Of a stretch of 18,521 nucleotides of DNA, positions 1-8,600 are shown in pieces. Numbering within the stretch: the first letter of the stretch is position 1; every line of letters begins with the position of its first letter. A program made the translations under genes and the position numbers. Source of the stretch: Myxococcales bacterium (GTDB taxonomy: Bacteria > Myxococcota_A > Polyangia > Polyangiales > Houyiibacteriaceae). Where the stretch lies: contig JABDJF010000172.1 in assembly GCA_013002645.1 (NCBI GenBank), positions 1-18,521 on the forward strand, given 5' to 3'. The notes under the pieces are model-generated. The model searched no databases. It was not told the origin of the DNA and saw only the letters and a list, made by a program, of their open reading frames with translations.

Positions 1-30
1 CCCGGTTTCCCTCCTTTCTTCTCCTGGTCC

Positions 31-62
31 TGTGCCTCGCCGGTTCCGGTGAACGAGGCACA
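31..62 (+). promoter_or_regulatory. Leader hairpin before the first small gene
   Basis: A perfect 9-bp inverted repeat (TGTGCCTCG at 31-39, CGAGGCACA at 54-62) encloses a 14-nt GC-rich loop and ends 25 nt before the ATG at 88. Its placement resembles the leader hairpins before the radC-like gene and the two repeat ORFs, but the sequence is different. It could instead be the terminator of a gene lying upstream of the window; there is no T tract after it. Confidence 0.45.
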
Positions 63-87
63 CGCCCATCTCAAACGGAGGAACCCC

Positions 88-321
88 ATGATTCTCAAGA
101 TCACGCACCAAGCCGCACAACTTCTCGCCATTCAAGACGCCAAGCGCGCGATGAAGGCATGCGACTACGACGGTGTGAGCTTCTCGTGTCGCGACACCTT
201 CGCCGACTACCGCTACGAGGGCCTCGGGGATGTTCTCATCCTCAACTCAGGGGCCAAGCTCGAGGACGACGTTGTTGAGACGTACAACGCGGCCTATCGG
301 GACGCGTGGCATCGGGCCTAG
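88..321 (+). CDS. Small hypothetical protein (77 aa)
   Basis: I do not recognise the family. The ATG at 88 is chosen because AACGGAGGAA (74-83) is a strong ribosome-binding site at the right distance; the frame is open a little further upstream, but the hairpin at 31-62 makes those starts unlikely. The product is soluble and mixed-charge, with no membrane segment. It begins with an amphipathic stretch (ITHQAAQLLAIQDAKRAMKA), has an aromatic centre (DYRYEGLGD) and ends WHRA. It stands alone between a leader hairpin and a TTCG-looped hairpin just after the stop, so it looks like a single-gene unit. Small orphan genes of this kind are common in conjugative-element backbones, but no function can be assigned. 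Confidence 0.7.
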   Translation: MILKITHQAAQLLAIQDAKRAMKACDYDGVSFSCRDTFADYRYEGLGDVLILNSGAKLEDDVVETYNAAYRDAWHRA

Positions 322-328
322 TGCCCGA

Positions 329-352
329 CTCCGCGGGCTTCGGCCCGCGGAG
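329..352 (+). terminator. TTCG-looped hairpin after the first small gene
   Basis: A perfect 10-bp stem, CTCCGCGGGC (329-338) and GCCCGCGGAG (343-352), closes a TTCG tetraloop and starts 8 nt after the TAG stop. The hairpin is very stable, but no run of T follows. It may be a weak intrinsic terminator or an mRNA 3'-end stabiliser. Confidence 0.6.
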
Positions 353-478
353 CACCCACGTTCGTTTCACTCCCTTGAAGCTCGGACCACAGACCTTCCG
401 TGTGGGGTGCAAGGTGCAGGAAGAGCTCGGAGTCGATGTGCGTGGAGGTGTTTGTGCGGCGCCCGCTTTGAACCGTGA

Positions 479-509
479 GGCAGCTCTCGGACGGGCCGAG
501 AGAGCTGCC
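479..509 (+). promoter_or_regulatory. Leader hairpin of the radC-like gene (shared element, copy 1 of 3)
   Basis: GGCAGCTCTC (479-488) pairs perfectly with GAGAGCTGCC (500-509), and an inner GG/CC pair can extend the stem. It ends 31 nt before the ATG at 541. The hairpin and the sequence after it (a GCC..ACGGC..CA stretch, then AAGGAG) recur before the ORFs at 1747 and 10492 with the same spacing. No obvious sigma-70 promoter could be picked out in 353-478. Possible roles are an operator for a regulator or an RNA attenuator. Confidence 0.6.
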
Positions 510-540
510 AATCACGGCACAAAGCAGAAGGAGAGCCTCG

Positions 541-1014
541 ATGCCCAAGCTCAGCACCCAACCCGATGACGTACACGTGATTCGCGAGGTTCACCTGCAC
601 TACAGTCAGGACCATCAGGAGCAGGCGCCGCTCAAAGACAGCGGAGACGTCGCGAATTTTCTTCGTGAGATGGTGAAGGATACCACCCGGGAACACGCGG
701 TGGCGATCTATCTCGACCCCAAGAACCGACCGCTCGGCTGGAGAGTCATCTCGATCGGCACCGACGTGATGGCCCCCGTCAAACCTCTCTTGGTCTTGCA
801 GCCCGCGGTGTTGCTCGGCGCCAATGCGATTATCTTCGCTCACAATCATCCTTCTGGAGATCTCGAGCCGAGCGCCGAAGACAAGAAGCTGGCCGAGACG
901 CTTTGTGCAGCCTGTGCGCTGCTTGGCCTTAGGCTTCTCGACAACATCATCTGGACCCGGGGCGGAAGCACGAGCTACGGGCCCTACGCGCGCGAGAGCG
1001 GGGGCGTTCGATGA
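541..1014 (+). CDS. radC: RadC-family JAMM/MPN domain protein
   Basis: This 157-aa protein is essentially just the RadC/JAB domain. A glutamate in REHAVAIYL (E51) and the signature HNHPSGD (H101, H103) with S111 and D114 form the full JAMM zinc site, HxHP-x6-S-x2-D. Chromosomal RadC is longer, with an N-terminal helix-hairpin-helix region. Short forms like this are typical of mobile elements and prophages (YeeS-like), where the role is unresolved; DNA repair has not been firmly supported for the family. The ATG at 541 has AGAAGGAGAG upstream. The longer open frame back to 475 runs through the leader hairpin and is rejected. The stop overlaps the next gene's ATG (ATGA, 1011-1014), so the two are probably co-translated. 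The predicted metal site is intact. Confidence 0.88.
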   Translation: MPKLSTQPDDVHVIREVHLHYSQDHQEQAPLKDSGDVANFLREMVKDTTREHAVAIYLDPKNRPLGWRVISIGTDVMAPVKPLLVLQPAVLLGANAIIFAHNHPSGDLEPSAEDKKLAETLCAACALLGLRLLDNIIWTRGGSTSYGPYARESGGVR

Positions 1015-1445
1015 AGGACATCAGACAAGGCTCGCTGTTCGACGAATCCCACGAATCCAAGCGCTGGCACCGCGTGCACGCCGCGCCCGCGTCGGGCCGC
1101 GGGGGCTGCTCGCTCGATATCGGACCGATTCGTTGGCGCGGCGAAGGAGGCGATCAGGAAACCAAGCGCGAGGTCGCGTATCGGCTCGCGCTCTGTTGGA
1201 ACCTCGCGGAAGGCTGGCCGACGGGGGCCCTCGAAGAGGCGATCCTACGATCGGTCGAACATGCGCTCGTCCAACTTCTAGACCTTTTAGATCGGCGCTC
1301 CGCCGAAGTGCCTGCAGACGTTCGCACGCTCGCAGACCGGCTCTCTTGCCTGCTCGAGAAGCGCGATATGCACTACGATCTCACCGATGGCCGTCCTCAT
1401 GACTGCGCGGCATGCCTTGCGAAGCCAGATCGTTCGAGCATTTGA
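1011..1445 (+). CDS. Hypothetical protein coupled to the radC-like gene (144 aa)
   Basis: I do not recognise this protein. Its start codon overlaps the stop of the radC-like gene in ATGA, which indicates translational coupling and a linked role. The N-terminus carries GSLFDE, followed by a basic, glycine-rich stretch. Residues about 45-110 look alpha-helical and include an aliphatic segment (EEAILRSVEHALVQLLDLL). The C-terminus has a CAACLAK segment, one CxxC pair that might bind metal or be redox-active, although a single pair is weak evidence. No transmembrane segment or signal peptide is seen. The gene ends shortly before the first copy of the 500-bp repeat. It is probably part of the mobile-element backbone. 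Confidence 0.65.
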   Translation: MKDIRQGSLFDESHESKRWHRVHAAPASGRGGCSLDIGPIRWRGEGGDQETKREVAYRLALCWNLAEGWPTGALEEAILRSVEHALVQLLDLLDRRSAEVPADVRTLADRLSCLLEKRDMHYDLTDGRPHDCAACLAKPDRSSI

Positions 1446-1686
1446 AATCGCGATGACCGACCGTCCATGGCGGCGACCCCCCTCTGGCCCAGTTTGGTCG
1501 TATTTCGCGGTTGCTTTGAGATGGCTTCGAACATCTGCTTGGTGCGGCCAGGGTTCTCCAGGTCGGGCGCTTTGTTCCCCGCTTCACGCCGTCCACTCTC
1601 GCAACCGAGTGCCAGCGGAGCTGTCACAACGGTTGCTGATGTTCCAGTTGCTTCGCGGTGAGCGCGCCGGCGGTGGGCCGAGGAGA

Positions 1687-1714
1687 CAACTCTCCTGCTT
1701 CGGTGAGAGAGCTG
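1687..1714 (+). promoter_or_regulatory. UUCG-capped leader hairpin (shared element, copy 2 of 3)
   Basis: CAACTCTC (1687-1694) faces GAGAGCTG (1707-1714). The stem continues inward through wobble pairs to a C-TTCG-G tetraloop (1698-1703). One A-C mismatch breaks the outer stem, where the other two copies are perfect. It lies 32 nt before the ATG at 1747 and is followed by GCCATCCACGGC and AAAGGAG, as at 10461-10484. Confidence 0.6.
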
Positions 1715-1746
1715 CCATCCACGGCGCACCAACAAAGGAGAACACC

Positions 1747-1938
1747 ATGAGCACCAAGAAGCACACCATCTACGTCATCAACACCAACGAAAGCGGCAAA
1801 AGCTACTGGAACCGAGCGGGGGTCGCCTTCGAGAACAGGGACGGGAGCTTCACGTTCAAGCTCGACATCCTTCCTCAGACGAAGTTCCAGCTTCGCGAGG
1901 AAGCGCCCGCAGTGAAGGAGGACGCCGCCACCGCGTGA
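1747..1938 (+). CDS. Small repeat-module protein, copy A (63 aa)
   Basis: The product is a small uncharacterised protein. The ATG at 1747 follows AAAGGAG. The core, about residues 4-51, contains HTIYVIN, a KSYWNRAGVAFENRDGS segment and LDILPQTKFQLRE, followed by a short acidic/alanine tail. The W-x-R-G-x-AF-x-N-x-DGS pattern resembles small proteins often found on proteobacterial conjugative elements (FWTRIGAAWPHKDGKG-type sequences, from memory). They are compact, probably beta-rich and of unknown function. A close paralogue is encoded at 10492-10680, and a more distant relative lies beside trbI at 16777-16526. The gene is bracketed by a leader hairpin and a terminator-like hairpin, so it is probably expressed alone. 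Confidence 0.8.
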   Translation: MSTKKHTIYVINTNESGKSYWNRAGVAFENRDGSFTFKLDILPQTKFQLREEAPAVKEDAATA

Positions 1939-1950
1939 CCGTAGCCCGCA

Positions 1951-1977
1951 ACAACCAGGGCGACCTGCCCTGGTTGT
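1951..1977 (+). terminator. Hairpin after small ORF copy A
   Basis: A perfect 11-bp stem, ACAACCAGGGC (1951-1961) and GCCCTGGTTGT (1967-1977), encloses a 5-nt loop. It starts 12 nt after the TGA stop. The same hairpin at the same distance follows copy B, so it is a conserved part of the module. It lacks a T tract, so termination may be partial or the structure may protect the mRNA. Confidence 0.6.
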
Positions 1978-2066
1978 CTGCCAGGGCCTCCGTGAGCTTT
2001 GGCCTTCACCCCGGACCCCTTGGAGCTCGATCCGACGGTGGTCTACGACTGGCTCGACGGGATACA

Positions 2067-2216
2067 GTTCCCATCCACACGATGAAAGCGGGCGGATCGC
2101 GCCATCTCTCCCCGAAGGACGATTTCGCCGTTGTCTGTGGGAATTGCCATAGGATGTTACATCGGCGCGGTGCGCCAGAATCGTTCGAGGATTTCGTTGC
2201 CGCCTATGGACGGTGA
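2067..2216 (+). pseudogene. C-terminal remnant of an HNH endonuclease
   Basis: In frame with a longer open stretch, the end of a McrA/HNH-type nuclease is visible. PIHTMKAGG precedes DDFAVVCGNCHRMLHR, the terminal half of a beta-beta-alpha-metal HNH motif, in which the CGNCHRMLH block carries the zinc cysteines and catalytic-side histidine. The upstream part of the domain, including the usual paired histidines, is missing. The sequence before about 2067 looks unrelated and overlaps the end of the repeat module. This is therefore a truncated gene rather than a working nuclease. It may mark the left breakpoint where defence cargo was inserted or replaced. The rest of 1978-2327 holds a possible 28-codon open frame and no promoter I would call. 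Confidence 0.65.
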
Positions 2217-2327
2217 TAGTTCTGGTCGCCCTCCGGCAGCGGAAGGCCATGTTTGCTAATAGGGTAGATCTTATGTCGACTTCCTCGGAGACGAAAGATG
2301 GCTTTTGAACCATGAGCAGTGAACGCA

Positions 2328-5300
2328 ATGCCTCGCATCTTTGACAACATCGACCTATCTCTACTTCCGGCTCTTCGAGAGACGCTCAATCTGTCGGAGA
2401 GGGCCGACTTCTGCGTTGGCTACTTCAACCTTCGTGGCTGGAAAAGCATAGATCGGGAGATCGACCGCTGGCCTGGCGGCACGGGTCACTGCTGCCGCCT
2501 GCTGGTCGGAATGCAACGACTACCGCAGGATGAGTTGCGTGAGGCGTCAAGAATTCTGAAGTCCGAGGACGGAATCGACAACCAGACGGCGCTGCGCCTC
2601 AAACGGAGACTCGCCGAGGAGTTTCGCGAACAACTTACACTCGGAGCACCCACGGACCAAGACGAAGCCGGTCTCCAGCGACTCGCGAATCAACTTCGTG
2701 CAAACAAGGTCGTCGTCAAACTCTTCCTTCGACATCCGCTTCACGCAAAACTCTATCTCCTCTATCGGCCAGACCCAATCACTCCGCTCGTCGCATACGC
2801 AGGCAGCAGCAACCTAACATTCGCTGGGCTAGTCAGGCACGGCGAGCTGAACCTTGATGTTCTTGAACAAGATGCCTGCGGAAAGCTCGTGAACTGGTTC
2901 GAGGACCGTTGGAATGACCGCTGGTGCGTCGACATCTCAAAGGAGCTGGTAGAGATCATCGAGGAGAGCTGGGCACGACCGGAACCGCTTCCGCCGCACC
3001 ACATCTACCTCAAGATTGCCTACCATCTGTCGCGAGAAGCTCGCGCTGGACTGAGTGAGTTCCGCATTCCTCGGGACTTTGGTGACACGCTTTTTGATTT
3101 CCAAGTAGCGGCGGTCAAGATCGCAGCTCACCACCTGAACAAGCGCGGCGGAGTTCTGATTGGCGACGTTGTCGGGCTCGGAAAGACCCTGATGGCAACG
3201 GCCGTAGCACGCATATGCGAGGACGATCATGGCCTAGAGACTCTTATCATCTGCCCAAAGAACCTCGTGAAAATGTGGGAGGACTACTGCGCGCGGTATC
3301 GTCTGCGAGGGAAGGTGCTTTCGATCGGTCGCGTAATAAACGAGTTACCCAATCTGCGGCGCTATCGGATAGTTCTCATCGATGAAAGCCACAACCTGCG
3401 CAATCGCGAGGGCAAGCGCTATCGAGCAATACAAGAGTACATTCGCGAGAACGAGAGCAAGGTGATACTTCTCTCGGCGACGCCCTACAACAAGACCTAC
3501 CTTGATCTCTCGAATCAACTCCGCCTCTTCGTTCCGGAAGATGCTGATGTCGGCATTCGCCCTGAGAACCTGCTTCGGGAGATTGGTGAGACAGAGTTCA
3601 TTCGACGCCATCAGAGCCCTGTCCGCTCACTCGCGGCGTTCGAGAAAAGCGAATATGCAGACGACTGGCGCGAGCTGATGCGTCTCTTTCTGGTTCGCCG
3701 CACTCGTAGCTTCATCAAGGACAATTACGCATCAATTGATACCGCGGGTCGAAAATTTCTATCGCTCTCAGACGGAACCAGATCGTATTTTCCTGTACGT
3801 GAACCGAAGACCGTCAAGTTTGCGATCGACGATCGAGATCCTCGCGATCAGTATGCGCTTCTCTACTCGAAACCCGTTGTCGACGCGATTAACGAACTCA
3901 CGCTTCCGCGATATGGATTGGGCAACTACGTCGACGAGCGCCCGCACGATCCGCCCACAGCCGGCGAGGCGAGCGTAATCGGAGACCTGTCACGGGCGGG
4001 AAAGCGCCTTATGGGATTCTGCCGTACCAACCTGTTCAAACGGTTGGAGAGTTCCGGCCATGCCTTCCTCCAGTCCACTCAGCGTCATATCCTGCGCAAC
4101 CTTGTGTATCTATTCGCCATCGAGAACGATCTACCAATCCCGATTGGTACGCAGGACGCGGGTTTGCTCGACGCGCGTCTGAATGACGCGGACTCAGAGC
4201 TGTTCTTCGAAGAAGATGGTGACGAAAAAGCGAGTGACGAACAGTTCGCAGGTAGGACCTACGTGGAGGCCGAGTTCCGTGAGCGCGCGGAACAGATCTA
4301 CGCTGCGTATGCCGGATCACTCAAATCGAGATTTCGATGGCTGAAGGCAAACCGATTCTTGCCTCAGCTTTCCGAGGATCTGAAGCGGGACAATGACGCG
4401 CTCTTCGATGTGCTCGATTCGTGTCGTGCGTGGGACTCCGATCGTGACGCCAAGTTGCGCGTACTCTTTGACCTATTGTCTCGACACGATGGCAAGAAGG
4501 TCATCGTATTCTCTCAGTTCGCGGACACGGTCTACTACCTCGCGACGCAGCTTGAGGCCCTAGGGGTGAAGCGACTCGCAGCGGTGACCGGCGACAGTGA
4601 TAATCCAACGATGCTCGCTTGGAGATTCAGTCCGGTCAGCAACGACAAACGACAGAGAATCTCACACGAGCAAGAGTTGGACGTTCTGATCACTACCGAT
4701 GTCCTGAGCGAAGGCCAGAACCTTCAAGACGCAGCGGTCGTGGTCAACTTCGACTTACCCTGGGCAATAGTCCGTCTCATACAGCGCGCTGGCCGCGTGG
4801 ATCGAATCGGCCAGAAGGCGGAAACCATCTCCTGCTATTCGTTCCTGCCCGCCGACGGCGTCGAGCGCATCATCCGGTTGCGGTCGCGGGTCCGACAGCG
4901 ACTGCTCGAGAACGCGGAAGTGGTCGGTACAGACGAGGCGTTCTTTGAAGACGACCAAGATGACCAGAGCGTTCGCGATCTCTTCACGGAAAAGGCTGGA
5001 ATCCTCGATGGGGATGAGGACACCGACGTCGATCTCGGCTCCTATGCGTTCCAGATCTGGAAGAACGCGGTGGATCGAGATCCTTCGCTAGAGAAGACGA
5101 TCCCTGGCTTAGCCAATGTAGCGTATTCAACGAAGGCATGCGTTCCGTCGAGAGAGGAACCGGAAGGTGTGCTTGTTTATGCACGAACTGCGGAGGGCAA
5201 CGATGCACTGGCGTGGCTGGACTCTGAAGGGAACCCGGTCACCGAATCGCAATTTTCGATTCTGAAGAAGGCCGCGTGTGAGCCTCATACTCCGGCACTG

Positions 5301-5693
5301 CCTCGCAGAACCGATCATCACGCGCTCGTACTAGAGGGGGTGGAGTTGATCGCAGCCGAAGAGAAGCTTGTTGGGGGACAGCTTGGTCGCCCATCGGGCG
5401 CTCGATTTCGAACATACGAGCGACTGAAGCGCTACGCGGATGAAGTGAAGGGGACTCTGTTCGCCACGGATGAGCTGCGCCGGGCGGTTGAGGACGTCTA
5501 CAACTACCCACTCCGCCAGGTCGCGGTCGACACGCTGAACCGACAGTTGCGCGCTGGGATAAGCGACGAGGGGCTCGCGCAGCGTGTCATGGAGCTTCGA
5601 CAGGAAGGTCGACTCCGTATTGTTCACGAGGACGAGGAGACGCGGGAGCCTCAGATCATATGTTCTCTGGGGCTCGGCGCTGAGGAGCGGTAG
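2328..5693 (+). CDS. PLD-like / SNF2-family helicase of a helicase-methylase defence pair
   Basis: The protein is a DNA-dependent ATPase/translocase, predicted to act with the methylase encoded next. Residues about 120-200 form a phospholipase-D-like nuclease domain with one H-x-K motif (H139, K141 in HAKLY) and GSSNLT at 159-164. The SNF2 helicase core has Walker A GDVVGLGKT (279-287), DESH (352-355), SATP (383-386) and a C-terminal RecA lobe with VIVFSQF, TTDVLSEGQNLQ and QRAGRVDRIGQ (about 789-829). The remaining about 290 residues are of unknown role. A PLD domain with one HxK normally works as a dimer. The ATG at 2328 (MPRIFDNI) is preferred over a GTG at 2319 because family members begin similarly (from memory); neither has a clear Shine-Dalgarno. 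Four bases separate it from the methylase start. It resembles helicases of DISARM-like and other restriction systems, but drmA, drmB and drmC are absent here. Confidence 0.88.
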   Translation: MPRIFDNIDLSLLPALRETLNLSERADFCVGYFNLRGWKSIDREIDRWPGGTGHCCRLLVGMQRLPQDELREASRILKSEDGIDNQTALRLKRRLAEEFREQLTLGAPTDQDEAGLQRLANQLRANKVVVKLFLRHPLHAKLYLLYRPDPITPLVAYAGSSNLTFAGLVRHGELNLDVLEQDACGKLVNWFEDRWNDRWCVDISKELVEIIEESWARPEPLPPHHIYLKIAYHLSREARAGLSEFRIPRDFGDTLFDFQVAAVKIAAHHLNKRGGVLIGDVVGLGKTLMATAVARICEDDHGLETLIICPKNLVKMWEDYCARYRLRGKVLSIGRVINELPNLRRYRIVLIDESHNLRNREGKRYRAIQEYIRENESKVILLSATPYNKTYLDLSNQLRLFVPEDADVGIRPENLLREIGETEFIRRHQSPVRSLAAFEKSEYADDWRELMRLFLVRRTRSFIKDNYASIDTAGRKFLSLSDGTRSYFPVREPKTVKFAIDDRDPRDQYALLYSKPVVDAINELTLPRYGLGNYVDERPHDPPTAGEASVIGDLSRAGKRLMGFCRTNLFKRLESSGHAFLQSTQRHILRNLVYLFAIENDLPIPIGTQDAGLLDARLNDADSELFFEEDGDEKASDEQFAGRTYVEAEFRERAEQIYAAYAGSLKSRFRWLKANRFLPQLSEDLKRDNDALFDVLDSCRAWDSDRDAKLRVLFDLLSRHDGKKVIVFSQFADTVYYLATQLEALGVKRLAAVTGDSDNPTMLAWRFSPVSNDKRQRISHEQELDVLITTDVLSEGQNLQDAAVVVNFDLPWAIVRLIQRAGRVDRIGQKAETISCYSFLPADGVERIIRLRSRVRQRLLENAEVVGTDEAFFEDDQDDQSVRDLFTEKAGILDGDEDTDVDLGSYAFQIWKNAVDRDPSLEKTIPGLANVAYSTKACVPSREEPEGVLVYARTAEGNDALAWLDSEGNPVTESQFSILKKAACEPHTPALPRRTDHHALVLEGVELIAAEEKLVGGQLGRPSGARFRTYERLKRYADEVKGTLFATDELRRAVEDVYNYPLRQVAVDTLNRQLRAGISDEGLAQRVMELRQEGRLRIVHEDEETREPQIICSLGLGAEER

Positions 5694-5697
5694 CCAA

Positions 5698-8600
5698 ATG
5701 AAGATAACGCTGCCCCGAGTCCGCCAGTATCTACAGAGTTTCGAGCTGGAGAAGCTTTTCATCGAAGAGCTAGGGTGGGACCGCCACCCTGGAACACTGG
5801 AGGTCGAAGTCGACTCTGACTCCTACCCCCTGCAGGGAATCGCGCAGAAACGAGGGGTGCAGGTCTTCGTGTGCTCTACAGGCGACGTCCCGAGCTACAA
5901 GACGCGGCTGAAGATCGAGAAGCAGGTAACGAAGTCGGCGTACGAGCACCTGCTCATCTTCATTGATCGCGAGAAGACTCTGCAGATCTGGCAGTGGGTG
6001 GCGAGGCATCCCGGGCAACCGGCCGCCTATCGGGAGCATGCGTTCCATCCAGCACGCCAATCCGGCGACGCTCTGATCCAAAAATTGAACACGATCACTA
6101 TCCCTCTAGACGAGGAGGAAGCACTCGATCTAACAGGAACGGTCCACAAACTGCGCGACGCGTTTGACCGTGATCGCGTCACCAAGCGGTTCTACGAACA
6201 CTTCAAGAGAGAACATGCCGCTTTTCTCGACTTCATATCCGGTATAGCGGAGCAGGGAGACAAGGAATGGTACGCGTCACTCATGCTCAACAGGCTCATG
6301 TTTGTCTACTTCATTCAGAAGAAGGGATTCTTGGACGGCGATCCGGACTACCTCCAAGGCAGACTGCGGAGGGTCCAAGCACTCGGGGGACGGGGTAAGT
6401 TCCAATCGTTCTACAGGTTTTTCCTTCTCTCCCTATTCCACGAGGGGTTTTCGAAGGTCCCAGAGCATCGGGAGTTGGACCACGATCTCACGGATTTGCT
6501 CGGCAACGTTCCCTACCTCAACGGAGGGCTTTTCGAGCTTCACGCACTAGAAGAGGCGCACACTCAGATCGACATCCCGGATGAGGCGTTCGAGAATCTG
6601 TTTGCGTTTTTCGGACAGTACGAATGGCACCTCGACACCCGGTCTCTGAAGGACGACCGGGAGATCAATCCCGATGTCCTAGGGCACATTTTCGAGAAGT
6701 ACATCAACCAGAAGCAGATGGGGGCCTACTACACGAAGGAGGACGTTACTGAGCATATCGCCAAGAGCGCTGTCCTCCCGTACTTGTTCGAAGAGGTCGA
6801 GAAACGCTGTGCGGTAGCTTTCCACCCTGATTCCGAACTTTGGCGACTCCTGCGGGATGGGTCTGATCGATACATCTATCCGGAGATGCGGAAGGGAGTG
6901 CTCGATGTGAACGGTGCCATCATCCCCCTCCCGGAAGACATTGAGGCGGGAGTGACTGATGCGGGCAAGCGCGAAGACTGGAATGAGGCAGCCGGGGCGC
7001 TCTACGCGCTTCCGACTGAGACGTGGCGCGAGCACGTAGCGCGCCGAAGGCGTTGTCTGAATCTTCGCGCGAAGTTGGCTGCGGGTGAGATCCGGCGGAT
7101 CGACGATCTCGTGACACACAATTTGGACATACGGCAGTTCGCTCAGGATGTAGTCGAAAACTGCGAAGGCCCAGAGCTTCTGCGGTCCTTCTACCACGTA
7201 ATCGCTGGACGGGTCGCGCGCGCGGAGGGGGAAGAGTCGACTCCGGGTATGAGCGTCCTTGATCCTACGTGCGGGAGCGGTGCGTTCCTTTTTGCGGCCC
7301 TCCACATCCTCCAGCCCATCTACGAATCGTGTCTTGAGCGGATGGAGGCGTTTGTATCCGAATCCGATGTCGTCGCACCGAGAACTCCGGAAGAACAAAT
7401 TGACGAACTCGTCGCGAGGGGCGAGAGCCAGACTCTTGAGTTCAAGTCGACAGCCCGATGGGATGTGAGGGAAAACCGCGCCAACAAGGCACTCGAGAAG
7501 CCAATTGTAAAAACCGTAGCCGCCATGCTCAACACTGATGGAGGCGACCTCCTCATCGGGATTAGCGACAATGGCCAAGGCTTCGGGATAGAGCACGACT
7601 TCAAGGTACTCGGTAGCCGGTTCGGGAATCGCGATGGCTACGAGAATTGGATCACGACGCTCGTGCTTGGTAGCGTGGGAAAGCACTCCAGCGCGTGCAT
7701 CGACGTTTCGTTCGCCACGCGAGACAACAAGGACGTGTGCCGTATCTCGATTTCGCCCTCGCCGACCGCCGTCTACATCAAAGATGGGGAAGCTGAGCAA
7801 CTCTATATCCGGGCTGGGAATTCTTCTCGGCTCCTATCAGCTCGGGAGGCGGTCGAGTATCACAAGCAGAGATTCGAAGGGCAACGGCCGCAAGGCGGAG
7901 GCAAGCGGCGGTCTGCAGCGCAAACGGAATCGAAACTCAAGCACCAAGACTTCAGGGATGTGCTGGAGGAGGTTTCGCGACACTCCAACAGAGCGTACTT
8001 CATCCTGAAGTCGATCATCGTGAACAATCTCTACGGTCTTGACATCATGGCTGAGGCTGTTGAGATCTGTAAGTTGCGTCTCTTCCTCAAGCTCGTCGCA
8101 CAAGTCGACGCAGTTGGAAACTTGGAGCCGCTCCCCGACGTCGACTTCAATATCCGAGCGGGCAACACGCTCGTCGGATACGCCACGCTAGATGAGCTGA
8201 AGGACTCTGTCCTAAGCATAGGCGTGCTCGGTGTTGCGAAGGATGAGCTCGAGCAGATCTTGGGGAAGGCGGCGACGATTGAACGTGGGTTGCGAGACTT
8301 CCAACAGATGCAGGTCGATTCGAGCATGGATACGCGGGAGCTCGCCAAGCGGAAGGAGGAACTTAGGAATGGGATCGGCTCGCTGCGTGAAGACTTGGAC
8401 CAGTTGCTGGGAGCCGAGTATGGGGTCGATGTCCAGAAGCGGGGGACCTTCGACGAATGGCGGGAAAGCCACGCGCCATTTCATTGGTTCGCCGAGTTCT
8501 TCGGCATCATGGGTCGCGGCGGATTCGACGTAATCATTGGGAACCCACCCTATGTCGAATACAGGACCGTGCGCGATCAATATACGGTTCGCGGCTATGA

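Larger units (their letters stand above)
1469..1977 (+). repeat. Direct-repeat module, copy A (leader, small ORF, hairpin)
   Basis: This stretch aligns along its length with 10218-10719 in the same orientation. The match begins at GGCGGCGA, is strong from GTGCGGCCAGGGTTCTCC onward, runs through the leader hairpin and ORF, and ends at an ACAACCAGGGC hairpin 12 nt after the stop in each copy. The two copies have clearly diverged by substitutions and small indels, so they are not a recent duplication. The non-coding part, 1446-1746, holds nothing else I can identify. Together the copies flank the helicase/methylase pair. Confidence 0.85.

Noticed and set aside
1999..2085. Possible 28-codon frame (AFTPDPLELDPTVVYDWLDG...) from a TTG start
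   Set aside because: The translation looks protein-like and may be a fragment of an element gene, but it has no good start or ribosome site and no recognisable family.
2240..2280. AT-rich patch before the helicase as a promoter
   Set aside because: No -35/-10 pair with reasonable spacing could be picked out; a promoter must lie in or before 1978-2327, but I cannot place it.
1624..2328. Minus-strand open frame over module copy A and the HNH stub
   Set aside because: It runs through the hairpins and is antisense to the small ORF; the translation is arginine-rich and featureless.
6679..7800. Minus-strand open frame of about 373 codons inside the methylase
   Set aside because: It is antisense to the conserved methylase and AlbA_2 motifs; no family is recognisable in the translation.
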